Origin: Corallincola platygyrae
GTDB taxonomy: Bacteria > Pseudomonadota > Gammaproteobacteria > Enterobacterales > Neiellaceae
Reading direction: 5' to 3'
DNA: 64,000 nucleotides
Assembly: GCF_039544265.1 (NCBI RefSeq)
Contig: NZ_BAABLI010000033.1
Span: 59,745 to 123,744, forward strand
Shown piece after piece: positions 53,029 through 62,274 of the stretch. The position numbers and the translations under genes are program-made. Within the stretch, counting starts at the first letter, position 1, and every line of letters starts with the position of its first letter. Under the pieces are notes generated by a model. That model had not been told where the DNA came from. It saw only the letters and a list, made by a program, of their open reading frames with translations, and ran no database searches.

Positions 53029-54057
53029 ATGCAATGCTACCCAGAGCAGCTCAGTAATCAGTTGTCACAGGGCTTATCCCCCATATATCTGCTGTTTGGC
53101 GATGAGCCTCTCCAGAAACTTGAAGCACTCGCGGAAATCCGGTCGACTGGACAACAGCACGGCATCACCGAACTTCAAAGGTTCTCTGTTGACACCAGTT
53201 TTGACTGGCAACAGTTTACGCAGTCGAGCAGCAACCTCTCCCTTTTTTCTCAGGGTGAAATTTTAGAGGTTGAACTAACCACTGGCTCTCCGGGGCGTGA
53301 AGGCGGACAGTGGCTGCAAGAATACGCTTCAAACCCGCCTGCAGACCAAGTGTTGGTATTACACGGCCCGCGATTGAACAAAGACAAGCAAAAAGCTAAG
53401 TGGTTTAAATCGATCTCAGCTGCCGGGACACAGGTCAGCATCAACCTACCAACGGGCCAACAATGGCAGCGTTGGCTAACAAATCGAGCCAATCGATACT
53501 CAGTGACACTGCAGCCCGATGCACTTCAGCTTTTGCTTGGCCAATGTGAAGGAAATTTATTGGCAGCTGATCAAGAACTTCAAAAACTCAGCTTGTTACA
53601 TGGCCAACAAGCCATCTCCATCGATCTTATTCAAGAAAGCCTGGCGAATCATTCAAGACATAATATCTTTCAGCTCACTGATGCCCTGTTGTCAGGTGAT
53701 CTGGAACGAGCAACTAACGTCTTGGAAAGCCTCCAGGGAGAAGGTATCGAGCCCGTCGTCATCAGCTGGGCGATCAGCAAGGAAGTGCTGCTGCTGAAGC
53801 AATTGAGCCAGCAACCACGCATTGATAGCCGGGAAATGATGAAGCTGGGGATCTGGCAACAACGACAAGCGTTGGTAAAACAGGCCCTGCAACGCCTCCA
53901 TAGAGATCACCTTAATGAGCTTGTGGCCAGATGCGCAGATTTCGACAGCGGCATTAAGCTGGGCACACTGGAGCACCCCTGGACCTGGTTACATCACTTG
54001 GCAGTCATGTTTGGTGGTAGCTGGAAGACTCAAGCCGGCTTTGAGATAACCTCTTAA
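53029..54057 (+). CDS. holA: DNA polymerase III delta subunit
   Basis: HolA opens the beta sliding clamp as part of the clamp loader. The 342-residue protein has PIYLLFGDEPLQKLEAL near 17 and the AAA-like fold of the delta subunit with C-terminal DSGIKLGTLEHPWTWLHHL. Length and the lptE-holA-nadD order match E. coli. Confidence 0.94.
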   Translation: MQCYPEQLSNQLSQGLSPIYLLFGDEPLQKLEALAEIRSTGQQHGITELQRFSVDTSFDWQQFTQSSSNLSLFSQGEILEVELTTGSPGREGGQWLQEYASNPPADQVLVLHGPRLNKDKQKAKWFKSISAAGTQVSINLPTGQQWQRWLTNRANRYSVTLQPDALQLLLGQCEGNLLAADQELQKLSLLHGQQAISIDLIQESLANHSRHNIFQLTDALLSGDLERATNVLESLQGEGIEPVVISWAISKEVLLLKQLSQQPRIDSREMMKLGIWQQRQALVKQALQRLHRDHLNELVARCADFDSGIKLGTLEHPWTWLHHLAVMFGGSWKTQAGFEITS

Positions 54058-54133
54058 CCATTTTCCGGTTCTTATCTACAAGGAACTGAAACGGTTAAAG
54101 TTATAAGTGTGAATAGTAAGGTAAAGAGAGAGT

Positions 54134-54775
54134 ATGAGCTCAGCACTGACAACTATCGGCCTGCTAGGTGGTACATTCGATCCCATCCATATAGGGCATT
54201 TAAGGCCTGCATTAGATATAAAGCAGGCGATAGGCCTCGACAAGTTGCTGTTACTGCCCAATCACGTTCCTCCACACAGAGACACACCAAGGGCAACAAG
54301 CGCGCAGCGCAAGAAGATGGTGGAACTGGCGATATCAGGCATTGTGGGGCTCAGTGTTGATGATCGAGAACTAAAACACGATAAACCAAGTTACACCGTA
54401 GACACTCTTGCGGAGCTCAGAGCCGACTACCCTGAGGCATCTATCAGCTTCTTAATGGGCATGGATTCTTTAAGAAGCTTACCAAGCTGGCATCGCTGGC
54501 ATGAGCTACTGGATCTTGCACACATTGTGGTCTCACACCGCCCCGGCTGGAAGCCACCTACCGACGGTGAAGCAGCGGAGTTGTTGGCGAACTATAGTGC
54601 TAAACCCGAGGTTATACGGGAAAAAAAAGCTGGGCATATCATATTGGTCAATGCGCCACAGATAGATATTTCATCGACCCGGATTCGTCACTTAATAAAA
54701 CATCATCAGGATACAAGCTTCCTTATGCCAGATGCGGTGAAACAGTATATTGAACAACTGAGCTTATACCGCTGA
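54134..54775 (+). CDS. nadD: Nicotinate-nucleotide adenylyltransferase
   Basis: NadD adenylates nicotinate mononucleotide in NAD synthesis. The 213-residue protein has the nucleotidyltransferase GGTFDPIHIGHL (HIGH at 19-22) and the C-terminal ISSTRIR motif. It follows holA in the conserved order, after a 76-base gap. Confidence 0.96.
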   Translation: MSSALTTIGLLGGTFDPIHIGHLRPALDIKQAIGLDKLLLLPNHVPPHRDTPRATSAQRKKMVELAISGIVGLSVDDRELKHDKPSYTVDTLAELRADYPEASISFLMGMDSLRSLPSWHRWHELLDLAHIVVSHRPGWKPPTDGEAAELLANYSAKPEVIREKKAGHIILVNAPQIDISSTRIRHLIKHHQDTSFLMPDAVKQYIEQLSLYR

Positions 54776-54853
54776 TCAGGGCATTCAACCCTGTCCCCGC
54801 GCCGTGTTATCATTGGCGATTAACCTTGAAACTGAACAAAACGAGAGACAACT

Positions 54854-55183
54854 TTGCACGCCGAAGAACTGACAAAATTTGTACTGGACAAAATCGATGA
54901 CATGAAAGGTCGCGACGTCCAAGTGCTTGATGTAAAAGGCCTCAGCACTATCACTGACACCATGGTCATAGTGTCAGGCAACTCCAAACGACATGTCCAA
55001 TCTATTGCAGATAACGTGGCGACCGAGGCCAAACACGCAGGACTGCAGCCTCTGGGTGTAGAAGGCCAAGACGCAGGCGAATGGGTTCTGGTAGATCTCG
55101 GGGAGTTGGTTTTGCATGTCATGCAGGAAAAAGCTCGCGATTTCTATCAACTCGAAAAGCTTTGGGGTCGTCATAGCGAATGA
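54854..55183 (+). CDS. rsfS: Ribosomal silencing factor RsfS
   Basis: RsfS binds L14 and blocks subunit joining in starved cells. The 109-residue protein has DVQVLDVKGLSTITDTMVIV and GLQPLGVEGQDAGEWVLVDL, which are family signatures. Start codon TTG at 54854. The stop overlaps the rlmH start (ATGA). Confidence 0.95.
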   Translation: MHAEELTKFVLDKIDDMKGRDVQVLDVKGLSTITDTMVIVSGNSKRHVQSIADNVATEAKHAGLQPLGVEGQDAGEWVLVDLGELVLHVMQEKARDFYQLEKLWGRHSE

Positions 55184-55650
55184 AGCTGCAGCTAGTTGCA
55201 GTCGGCACCCGCATGCCGGACTGGGTAGAGAAAGGTTTTAATGAGTACGCCCGGCGCTTCCCCAGGGATATGTCGTTCGAATTAGTTGAAATCCCTGCCG
55301 GAAAACGTGGCAAGAATGCTGATATTCCTCGAATTTTGGAGAAAGAGGGTGAACAGATGCTTGCCGCGGTGGGTAAAGGCAACCGCATAGTCACGCTGGA
55401 GGTAACAGGAAAACCCTGGAGCACTCCACAGTTAGCTGAGCAACTGAACCGCTGGAAACTAGACGGCAGAGATGTCAGCCTGCTCGTAGGCGGACCAGAA
55501 GGATTGGCCCCCGCCTGTATCGCTGCCTCAGAACAGAGATTTAGTCTGTCCAACTTAACCCTGCCCCACCCCATGGTTCGAGTGATACTTGCCGAAGCGC
55601 TTTACCGCGCCTGGAGTGTCACCGCAAATCACCCCTACCACCGGGAGTAA
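55180..55650 (+). CDS. rlmH: 23S rRNA m3-pseudouridine1915 methyltransferase RlmH
   Basis: RlmH is a SPOUT methyltransferase that acts on 70S ribosomes. The 156-residue length is close to that of E. coli (155). LLVGGPEGLAPAC and the C-terminal LPHPMVRVILAEALYRAWS with HPYHR are the knot motifs. Overlaps rsfS by 4 bases. Confidence 0.97.
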   Translation: MKLQLVAVGTRMPDWVEKGFNEYARRFPRDMSFELVEIPAGKRGKNADIPRILEKEGEQMLAAVGKGNRIVTLEVTGKPWSTPQLAEQLNRWKLDGRDVSLLVGGPEGLAPACIAASEQRFSLSNLTLPHPMVRVILAEALYRAWSVTANHPYHRE

Positions 55651-55657
55651 CAGGGAT

Positions 55658-57541
55658 ATGATGCGGCGCCGGGTTGCCATCCATGACACCCATGCAGAGA
55701 GTCGTCTGTTTACCCGGCGAGCTCTGGTGTCGCTTATTGTTGTCGTTGGCATGCTGCTGTTATTGGTGTTTAACCTCTATCACTTACAGGTTAAATCCTT
55801 CAGCACCTACCAAACACGTTCCAATGATAACCGGATCCGCCTGCTCCCAATCGCTCCCAACCGTGGACTTATCTATGACAGAAACGGGGTACTGCTAGCT
55901 GAAAATCGCCCGGTTTTCAGTCTGGAACTGGTTCCTGAAGAGGTTGATGACTTGGGGCAAACTGTCGCTGACCTGGCTGAACTGCTGCCGATAACACTGG
56001 AAGAGCAGGAAAAGTTTCTGGAAAGCAGCCGCTTTTCTCGCCGCTTTAAACGACTGCCGTTAAAAGCACGCCTTAACGAAGAGCAAGTGGCGATTTTCAG
56101 TGTTAACCAACACAGGTTTCCCGGCGTTTACATCGAGGCGCGTCCTACCCGTTATTACCCTTACGGTGACGTACTGACTCACGTCCTTGGCTTTGTCGCC
56201 AAGATTAATCGCAAGGACCTTCAGCGCATTGAAGAAGCCGGTGATTTAGCGAACTACAAAGCGACCCGCGACATCGGTAAACAGGGTATCGAGAAATACT
56301 ACGAACGCTTTTTACACGGCCAGGTGGGTTACCGAGAGGTTGAAGTAAACAACCGCGGCAGAATCATCCGTACACTCAGCGTGCAGGAGCCGGTGGCTGG
56401 CCAAGACCTGTTTCTTAACATAGATATCAACCTGCAGTTGTTGGCGCACCAGGCGTTGGCAGGCAGCCGTGGCGCCATCGTCGCGATGGATGCACGCGAT
56501 GGCGGCGTTCTGGCAATGGTCAGTGCGCCAAGCTACGACCCCAACCTATTTGTCCATGGCATCAGCAGCAAGGATTACCGAGAGCTGCTCGAATCAAAGG
56601 ACCGCCCTTTAATCAACAGAGCAACCCAGGGTACTTATCCTCCAGCTTCAACCATCAAACCCCATATGGCATTGCTTGCCCTTGAAGAATACATAGTGAC
56701 ACCCTCTACGAGGATATGGGACCCAGGTTGGTATCAACCACCAAACGTAAATCGCCGTTTTCGCGACTGGAAGCGATGGGGCCATGGTTGGGTTGATATG
56801 TACCATGCCATCGAACAAAGCTGTGATACCTATTACTACGAACTGGCACACAAGCTGGGGATCGACAAAATCAGCGACTTTATGACCAAATTTGGCTGGG
56901 GCGAGTATAGTGGCATCGATATCCATGAAGAGAGCCGCGGTAACATGCCTTCCCGCGGTTGGAAGCGAGCACGTTATAATCAGCCTTGGTATTTAGGTGA
57001 CACCATCTCTGTCGGCATCGGTCAGGGCTACTGGACAACCACCCCCATACAACTGGCCTCAGCAACCGCTATTTTTGCCAACCAAGGCAAACACTATGTG
57101 CCCCGCGTACTCAAATCATTCCAAACCTCAACCGGTACCCTGGCAGTGCCCGCCGATGAGAGGCCGCCCGTGGTGTTGAAGCAGGAAAAGAATTGGCGAC
57201 CGGTGATTGATGCAATGTATGGGGTAAACCACAAAATTACCGGTACCGCCCACAAAGTATTTTCCGATGCCTGGTATGAATCGGCGGGTAAAACAGGAAC
57301 TGCGCAAGTCATCGGTATCGCCGAAGATGAAGAGTACGATGAAGAGAAGATCGATGAGCGCCATCGTGACAATGCCATGTATATGGGATATGCGCCACTC
57401 AACGATCCACGTATTGTACTGTCTGTTGCCGTAGAGAATGCCGGTGGAGGCAGCGCAAATGCCGCCCCAATCGCCCGTCGACTGATGGACTACTACATGA
57501 ACAATACCTCTCTTCTGCCTGAATTTAAGCCGGAGTTTTGA
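55658..57541 (+). CDS. mrdA: Penicillin-binding protein 2
   Basis: PBP2 is the transpeptidase of the rod-shape elongation complex. The 627-residue protein has one N-terminal membrane helix (near 20-45), a pedestal domain, and the transpeptidase motifs SxxK at S331-K334 (PPASTIKPHM), EQSCD near 387 and KTGTAQ near 544. The ATG at 55658 is after the rlmH stop and is preferred to an upstream start inside rlmH. It is followed by rodA. Confidence 0.95.
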   Translation: MMRRRVAIHDTHAESRLFTRRALVSLIVVVGMLLLLVFNLYHLQVKSFSTYQTRSNDNRIRLLPIAPNRGLIYDRNGVLLAENRPVFSLELVPEEVDDLGQTVADLAELLPITLEEQEKFLESSRFSRRFKRLPLKARLNEEQVAIFSVNQHRFPGVYIEARPTRYYPYGDVLTHVLGFVAKINRKDLQRIEEAGDLANYKATRDIGKQGIEKYYERFLHGQVGYREVEVNNRGRIIRTLSVQEPVAGQDLFLNIDINLQLLAHQALAGSRGAIVAMDARDGGVLAMVSAPSYDPNLFVHGISSKDYRELLESKDRPLINRATQGTYPPASTIKPHMALLALEEYIVTPSTRIWDPGWYQPPNVNRRFRDWKRWGHGWVDMYHAIEQSCDTYYYELAHKLGIDKISDFMTKFGWGEYSGIDIHEESRGNMPSRGWKRARYNQPWYLGDTISVGIGQGYWTTTPIQLASATAIFANQGKHYVPRVLKSFQTSTGTLAVPADERPPVVLKQEKNWRPVIDAMYGVNHKITGTAHKVFSDAWYESAGKTGTAQVIGIAEDEEYDEEKIDERHRDNAMYMGYAPLNDPRIVLSVAVENAGGGSANAAPIARRLMDYYMNNTSLLPEFKPEF

Positions 57542-57545
57542 TGCC

Positions 57546-58673
57546 ATGTTAGGTAGCGGTAGCCAGACCCAAGGCGCACAAAGTAAGCAGTCGATATGGT
57601 TTAGAATGCATATCGATATGCCGCTGCTGATTGGCTTGTTGGTACTTATGGCGGTCGGTCTTATGGTGATCTACTCCGCTGGCGGGCAGGAAAAAGCGCT
57701 GGTCATTCGTCAGGTCACACGCCTGGGCATCGGCCTTATCGTCATGCTGGTGGTCGCCCAAATTAACCCCATGAGTTACCAGCGATGGGCGCTACCCGTT
57801 TTTACTGTCGGTGTCGCCATGCTGGTGGGTGTGCTGTTGTTTGGTCATGTAGGGAAAGGGGCACAGCGCTGGCTCGATTTGGGCTTCATGAAGTTCCAGC
57901 CATCCGAGGTGATGAAGTTAGCGGTGCCTTTGATGGTCGCTTGGTTTGTCGCCAGGCAACCTCTTCCGCCCAGAAAGCGCGACCTGTTTGTTGGCGCAAT
58001 ATTGGTTCTGATGCCGACTCTACTCATCGCCAAACAGCCTGACTTGGGAACCTCATTGCTAATTTCGGCATCGGGCATTTTTGTTCTGTTCCTGGCTGGA
58101 GCCAGTTGGCGTTTGATTGGTTTCTTCGGTGCCGCCATTGCGGCATTTGTACCCGTGCTTTGGTTCTTCCTGATGCACAACTATCAACGCCAAAGAGTAT
58201 TGACCTTTTTGAACCCTGAAAGCGATCCGCTTGGTAGTGGCTACCACATCATTCAGTCCAAAATTGCTATCGGCTCTGGGGGATTGTGGGGCAAAGGTTG
58301 GTGTCACGGCACCCAGTCGCAATTGGAGTTTCTCCCGGAACGACATACAGATTTCATCTTTGCCGTATTCAGTGAAGAGTTTGGGTTGGTAGGTGTACTG
58401 GCGCTGTTGGCCATCTATCTGTTTATTATTGTCAGAGGCCTGATGATAGCCGCCCAGGCGCAAGCCGCCTTTTCCCGCTTACTGGCTGGCAGCATCGTTT
58501 TAACTTTCTTTGTCTATGTATTTGTAAACATCGGTATGGTGTCTGGTTTATTGCCTGTGGTAGGTGTTCCCCTGCCATTAGTCAGTTATGGCGGCACATC
58601 GATGGTGACTCTGATGGCAGGATTTGGCATTCTGATGGCTATTCATACTCATAGACGTCTTATTGCAACTTAG
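57546..58673 (+). CDS. mrdB: Peptidoglycan glycosyltransferase RodA
   Basis: RodA is the SEDS-family glycan polymerase working with PBP2. The 375-residue protein has about ten membrane helices and the SEDS motifs MKFQPSEVMKLAVPL, RVLTFLNPESDPLGSGYHI and VVGVPLPLVSYGGTSM. It is 4 bases after mrdA. Confidence 0.96.
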   Translation: MLGSGSQTQGAQSKQSIWFRMHIDMPLLIGLLVLMAVGLMVIYSAGGQEKALVIRQVTRLGIGLIVMLVVAQINPMSYQRWALPVFTVGVAMLVGVLLFGHVGKGAQRWLDLGFMKFQPSEVMKLAVPLMVAWFVARQPLPPRKRDLFVGAILVLMPTLLIAKQPDLGTSLLISASGIFVLFLAGASWRLIGFFGAAIAAFVPVLWFFLMHNYQRQRVLTFLNPESDPLGSGYHIIQSKIAIGSGGLWGKGWCHGTQSQLEFLPERHTDFIFAVFSEEFGLVGVLALLAIYLFIIVRGLMIAAQAQAAFSRLLAGSIVLTFFVYVFVNIGMVSGLLPVVGVPLPLVSYGGTSMVTLMAGFGILMAIHTHRRLIAT

Positions 58674-58688
58674 AGAGAGGTGTTTTCA

Positions 58689-59663
58689 GTGCGCTTGTTC
58701 CGATTACTTTCTCCATTGGTAGGTGGCCTTCTTCTTTCCCTGCCGACTTCAGCCTCAATTCCAACCACTGACGAATTTGCCCAGAAACTGGCCGATAAAC
58801 ACCAGTTCGATGCGGCTCAGATATCTCAAACACTGGCTAAGGCAAACAAAAACCAAAAAATTCTCGATGCGATAGCTCGGCCATGGGAAGGAAAGCCCTG
58901 GTATCAATATCGTCCGATTTTTATCAAGCAAGAACGCATCGACAAAGGGGTTGAGTTCTGGAGCCAACATGCAGATGCACTGGCGCGCGCAGAGGAAACC
59001 TTTGGTGTACCAGCAGAAGTGATCGTCGCTATCATTGGTGTCGAAACCTATTACGGTAAACACAAAGGCGTTTATCCGGTGTTGGATGCGCTCTATACCC
59101 TTGGTTTTTATTACCCCAAACGCGCTAAGTTTTTCCGCAGCGAGCTGGAACACTTCTTTATTCTTAGCCGAGAAGAAGGCTGGGACATGACAGAGCCAAA
59201 AGGCTCTTATGCTGGTGCCATGGGCCTTGGCCAATTTATCAGTTCAAGCTATCGTCATTACGCCATCGATTTTGATGGCGACGGTAAACGTGACCTGTTC
59301 ACTAACCCCACCGATGCGATTGGCAGTGTAGCAAACTACTTCGCTGAGCATGGCTGGAAAGCGGGCCAACCGGTGGCTTATCCTGTTTCCGTATCAGGCA
59401 GCAACTACAAGTCACTTATTGAGAAGCCGCTGAAGCCCAAACACAGCGTGGCGGAATTAGCCGCGAACGGCGTCGATCTGCCCGCCTCACCGCTTCCCAA
59501 TCCAGTAAAGCTGTTGGAGTTTGAATTAGAAAATGGCCACGAGTACTGGGCCAGTGCGCACAATTTTTACGTGATAACTCGCTACAACCACAGCCCGCTG
59601 TATGCGATGGCGGTTTATCAGTTGAGCCAAAAGATTGCTGAGGCGAAAGTAGAAGCGAAATGA
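58689..59663 (+). CDS. mltB: Lytic transglycosylase MltB family
   Basis: MltB cleaves peptidoglycan glycan strands to leave 1,6-anhydro ends. The catalytic glutamate is in VIVAIIGVETYYGK and the fold region is SYAGAMGLGQFISSSYRHYA. The GTG at 58689 with GAGAGG 8 bases ahead is chosen over a GTG at 58680. The signal peptide (to about 21, PTSAS) has no cysteine, so unlike E. coli MltB this protein is predicted to be soluble in the periplasm rather than lipid-anchored. Confidence 0.9.
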   Translation: MRLFRLLSPLVGGLLLSLPTSASIPTTDEFAQKLADKHQFDAAQISQTLAKANKNQKILDAIARPWEGKPWYQYRPIFIKQERIDKGVEFWSQHADALARAEETFGVPAEVIVAIIGVETYYGKHKGVYPVLDALYTLGFYYPKRAKFFRSELEHFFILSREEGWDMTEPKGSYAGAMGLGQFISSSYRHYAIDFDGDGKRDLFTNPTDAIGSVANYFAEHGWKAGQPVAYPVSVSGSNYKSLIEKPLKPKHSVAELAANGVDLPASPLPNPVKLLEFELENGHEYWASAHNFYVITRYNHSPLYAMAVYQLSQKIAEAKVEAK

Positions 59664-60451
59664 AACGCTTAGCCTACTACGTTCTGTGCAGCTCAATTTG
59701 GCTCGCGTTGGCCGGATGCAGCAGCTCTGGCTCTGGTGGTCGCTATCATGTCGCCGACGATCATAGCCCTGATTCGCCACCTGAATTGGATGCTCTGGTC
59801 GAGCCAACACCTAGATATGAGCCTAAAAGCCGTCAGGGAAACAAAAGCTACAAGGTACGTGGCATACGCTATCAGGTAATGAACAGCGCTGAAGGGTTTG
59901 CCGACGAGGGCACCGCCAGCTGGTACGGTGCGAAGTTTCATGGCCATTTAACATCCAACGGTGAAATCTACGATATGTACAGCCTGAGCGCAGCGCACAA
60001 AACGCTGCCTCTGCCCACCTATGTTCGGGTCACCAACCTTGCAAATGACCGCTCTGTCATTGTTAGAGTAAATGACAGAGGGCCTTTCCATGGCGACCGG
60101 ATCATCGACCTGAGTTATGCCGCCGCTTACAAACTGGACATGCTCAAGTCGGGTACCGCAAATGTAAAAATTGAGGCGATTACGCCGGGTAAAGATCCCG
60201 TAGTCACTATCAATCCGGATCCAAATCCCACCTACTTTGTTCAAGTACTGGCAACAAAAGATCCTGAGAAAGCGAACCTTTTGGCAAAGCGTCTGTCAGA
60301 TCAATTTGATGTAGAAAGCACCACCTTTGAAAACAATGGATTGCACAAGTTGCGACTGGGGCCTCTGGCCGATATTGACTCGGCACAGGCGCTATTGGAC
60401 AAAATCAGAGCAACTGCCTATCCAAATGCATTTCTAATCCACCCAAACTAG
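59660..60451 (+). CDS. rlpA: Septal-ring lipoprotein RlpA
   Basis: RlpA is an outer-membrane lipoprotein; in Pseudomonas it is a lytic transglycosylase acting on denuded glycans. The 263-residue precursor has lipobox LAGC (C20), a double-psi beta-barrel domain with TASWYGAKFHG, NGEIYDMYSLSAAHKTLP and VNDRGPF, and a C-terminal SPOR domain (from about 192, TYFVQVLATKDPEKA). ATG overlaps the mltB stop by 4 bases. Confidence 0.95.
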   Translation: MKRLAYYVLCSSIWLALAGCSSSGSGGRYHVADDHSPDSPPELDALVEPTPRYEPKSRQGNKSYKVRGIRYQVMNSAEGFADEGTASWYGAKFHGHLTSNGEIYDMYSLSAAHKTLPLPTYVRVTNLANDRSVIVRVNDRGPFHGDRIIDLSYAAAYKLDMLKSGTANVKIEAITPGKDPVVTINPDPNPTYFVQVLATKDPEKANLLAKRLSDQFDVESTTFENNGLHKLRLGPLADIDSAQALLDKIRATAYPNAFLIHPN

Positions 60452-60480
60452 GTAGATATCGCAGAATTGCAGTAACTTTC

Positions 60481-60489
60481 TGATATAGT
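60481..60489 (+). promoter_or_regulatory. Extended -10 promoter of dacA
   Basis: TGATATAGT forms an extended -10 element 56 bases before the dacA ATG. No good -35 is seen. Confidence 0.45.
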
Positions 60490-60544
60490 GCGTGCATTCG
60501 TGGGGTCAAGCCTGACCAAGGATTAACTAACACAAGTCGTTATC

Positions 60545-61720
60545 ATGGGAATATTCAAAAAACTCACAACCAGTCTGATCCTCTCCACCAGTTTTTTAGT
60601 TAGCGTCAGCAGTGCATCTGCCGCACCAGCCGTTGTACCAAAAGCTCCCGATGTAGCAGCTAATGGCTATCTGCTGATGGATTACCACACTGGCACTGTA
60701 CTGGTAGAAAGCAATGCCGATGAGATGCTGGCACCGGCCAGTCTGACCAAGATGATGACCAGCTACATCATCGGTCGGGAGATTGCGAGTGGCAACGTCT
60801 CCCCCTCAGATAAAGTGCTGATCAGCGAAAATGCGTGGGCTAAAAACTTCCCTGATTCATCAAAGATGTTCATTGAAGTAAACACATACGTGACGGTATC
60901 TGATCTTAACCGCGGCATTATCATTCAATCGGGTAACGATGCCTGTGTCGCCATGGCAGAGCATATTGCGGGTTCAGAAGATGCCTTTGCCAGTTTGATG
61001 AACAGCTATGCTGAACAACTGGGCATGACCAGCAGCCACTTTATGAACAGCCATGGCCTGCATCATGAAGACCATTACACGACAGCTCGTGACATGGCGA
61101 CTCTGGCGCAAGCGCTGATCCGTGATGTTCCGGAAGAGTACGCTATCTACGCGGAAAAAGAGTTCACCTACAACGGCATCAAACAGTACAACCGTAACTC
61201 GCTGCTGTGGGATAAGAGCATGAACGTGGACGGTATTAAGACCGGCCATACATCTAAGGCAGGTTATAGTCTGGTGACTTCAGGTACCAAGGATGGCATG
61301 CGCCTTATCTCCGTTGTCATGGGAACCAAAAGTGAGCAGGCACGTAAAGCCGAGAGCAAAAAGCTGCTGAACTACGGATTCCGCTTCTTTGAAACAGTAA
61401 CCGCAAAACAGGCTGGCGATAGCATCGCCCAGCAGCGGATCTGGTATGGGGCGCAGGAACAGGTAGAGCTTGGCGTATTGGAGGACGTGGTTGTCACCAT
61501 TCCCCGTGGCCAGGCGAGCAAACTAACCGCCGATTTTGGTCTGGATCGTCCGCTGGAAGCACCGCTACAAAAAGGCGAAAAAGTCGGCAGCATCAAGTTC
61601 TCACTGGGCGATGAAGTAGTAGCTGAGTACCCTCTGGTCGCACTGCAAAGTGTTGAAGAAGGCGGTTGGTTCTCTCGCCTCATCGACTACATTATTCAGA
61701 TGGTGAGCAGCTGGTTCTAG
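60545..61720 (+). CDS. dacA: D-alanyl-D-alanine carboxypeptidase (PBP5 type)
   Basis: DacA trims pentapeptides in peptidoglycan. The 391-residue precursor has a signal peptide (to about 26), the active-site motifs SLTK at S66-K69, SGN at 129-131 and KTG at 232-234, and a C-terminal amphipathic helix (LIDYIIQMVSSWF) for membrane attachment. The gene follows rlpA as in E. coli. Confidence 0.96.
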   Translation: MGIFKKLTTSLILSTSFLVSVSSASAAPAVVPKAPDVAANGYLLMDYHTGTVLVESNADEMLAPASLTKMMTSYIIGREIASGNVSPSDKVLISENAWAKNFPDSSKMFIEVNTYVTVSDLNRGIIIQSGNDACVAMAEHIAGSEDAFASLMNSYAEQLGMTSSHFMNSHGLHHEDHYTTARDMATLAQALIRDVPEEYAIYAEKEFTYNGIKQYNRNSLLWDKSMNVDGIKTGHTSKAGYSLVTSGTKDGMRLISVVMGTKSEQARKAESKKLLNYGFRFFETVTAKQAGDSIAQQRIWYGAQEQVELGVLEDVVVTIPRGQASKLTADFGLDRPLEAPLQKGEKVGSIKFSLGDEVVAEYPLVALQSVEEGGWFSRLIDYIIQMVSSWF

Positions 61721-61737
61721 CAGTAGCTCAGTGAAAG

Positions 61738-61768
61738 AAAAGCCACCTTAGGGTGGCTTTTCTTTTTT
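61738..61768 (+). terminator. dacA terminator
   Basis: A 7-bp stem AGCCACC/GGTGGCT, extended by A-T pairs, with loop TTAG and a TTTTCTTTTTTT tract. Confidence 0.88.
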
Positions 61769-61925
61769 TGAGACTCTGCAGTTCAGGGCCTGAGCTTGAT
61801 CGCAGCTGAGTGACACACTAATATACCGCCCCCTCGCTATGGGGCTTTTGAACACAGGCTCACACCCTGAGTCTAAAGCTTCATCTACAATGGCGAAGTT
61901 GAGGCAGTGGAGCAAAAAAATTATG

Positions 61926-62189
61926 ATGAAGACCAAGTTTGACGAACTAGTTGAATTTCCATCCGTTTTTCCTTTTAAAGTAATGGGATTAGCGGACGAG
62001 GAACTGCCAAATCGTGTTGTTGCTGCCGTACAAAAGCATGCGCCTGGCGACTATACAACAACCGTCCGTCCAAGTAGCAAAGGCAACTACCACTCGGTAT
62101 CCATTAGCGTTACTGTCACCAGTCAGGCGCATATTGAAGCGTTATATACTGAACTGGCTGCCATCGAAGGGGTACGTCACGTACTGTAA
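61926..62189 (+). CDS. ybeD: YbeD family protein (DUF493)
   Basis: The 87-residue protein starts MKTKFDELVEFPSVFPFKVM and contains HAPGDYTTTVRPSSKGNYHS, both diagnostic of YbeD, an ACT-like fold protein placed beside lipB. Its role is unclear. The ATG at 61926 matches the E. coli start; an upstream start at 61839 adds an unrelated 29-residue piece. Confidence 0.93.
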   Translation: MKTKFDELVEFPSVFPFKVMGLADEELPNRVVAAVQKHAPGDYTTTVRPSSKGNYHSVSISVTVTSQAHIEALYTELAAIEGVRHVL

Positions 62190-62211
62190 ATCCGGCTAAG
62201 ACCCTACATTT

Positions 62212-62245
62212 ACTGGCTGGAAATTAACCCTCCAGCCAGTATAAT
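62212..62245 (+). promoter_or_regulatory. lipB promoter overlapped by inverted repeat
   Basis: The arms ACTGGCTGGA (62212-62221) and TCCAGCCAGT (62231-62240) are exact inverted repeats with a 9-base loop. The second arm ends on the first base of a perfect -10 TATAAT (62240-62245). No T tract follows, so this is better explained as an operator or a non-intrinsic hairpin than as a terminator. Confidence 0.55.
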
Positions 62246-62274
62246 GCCTGCAGTTTTCAGCGGGCGTTCCCACA

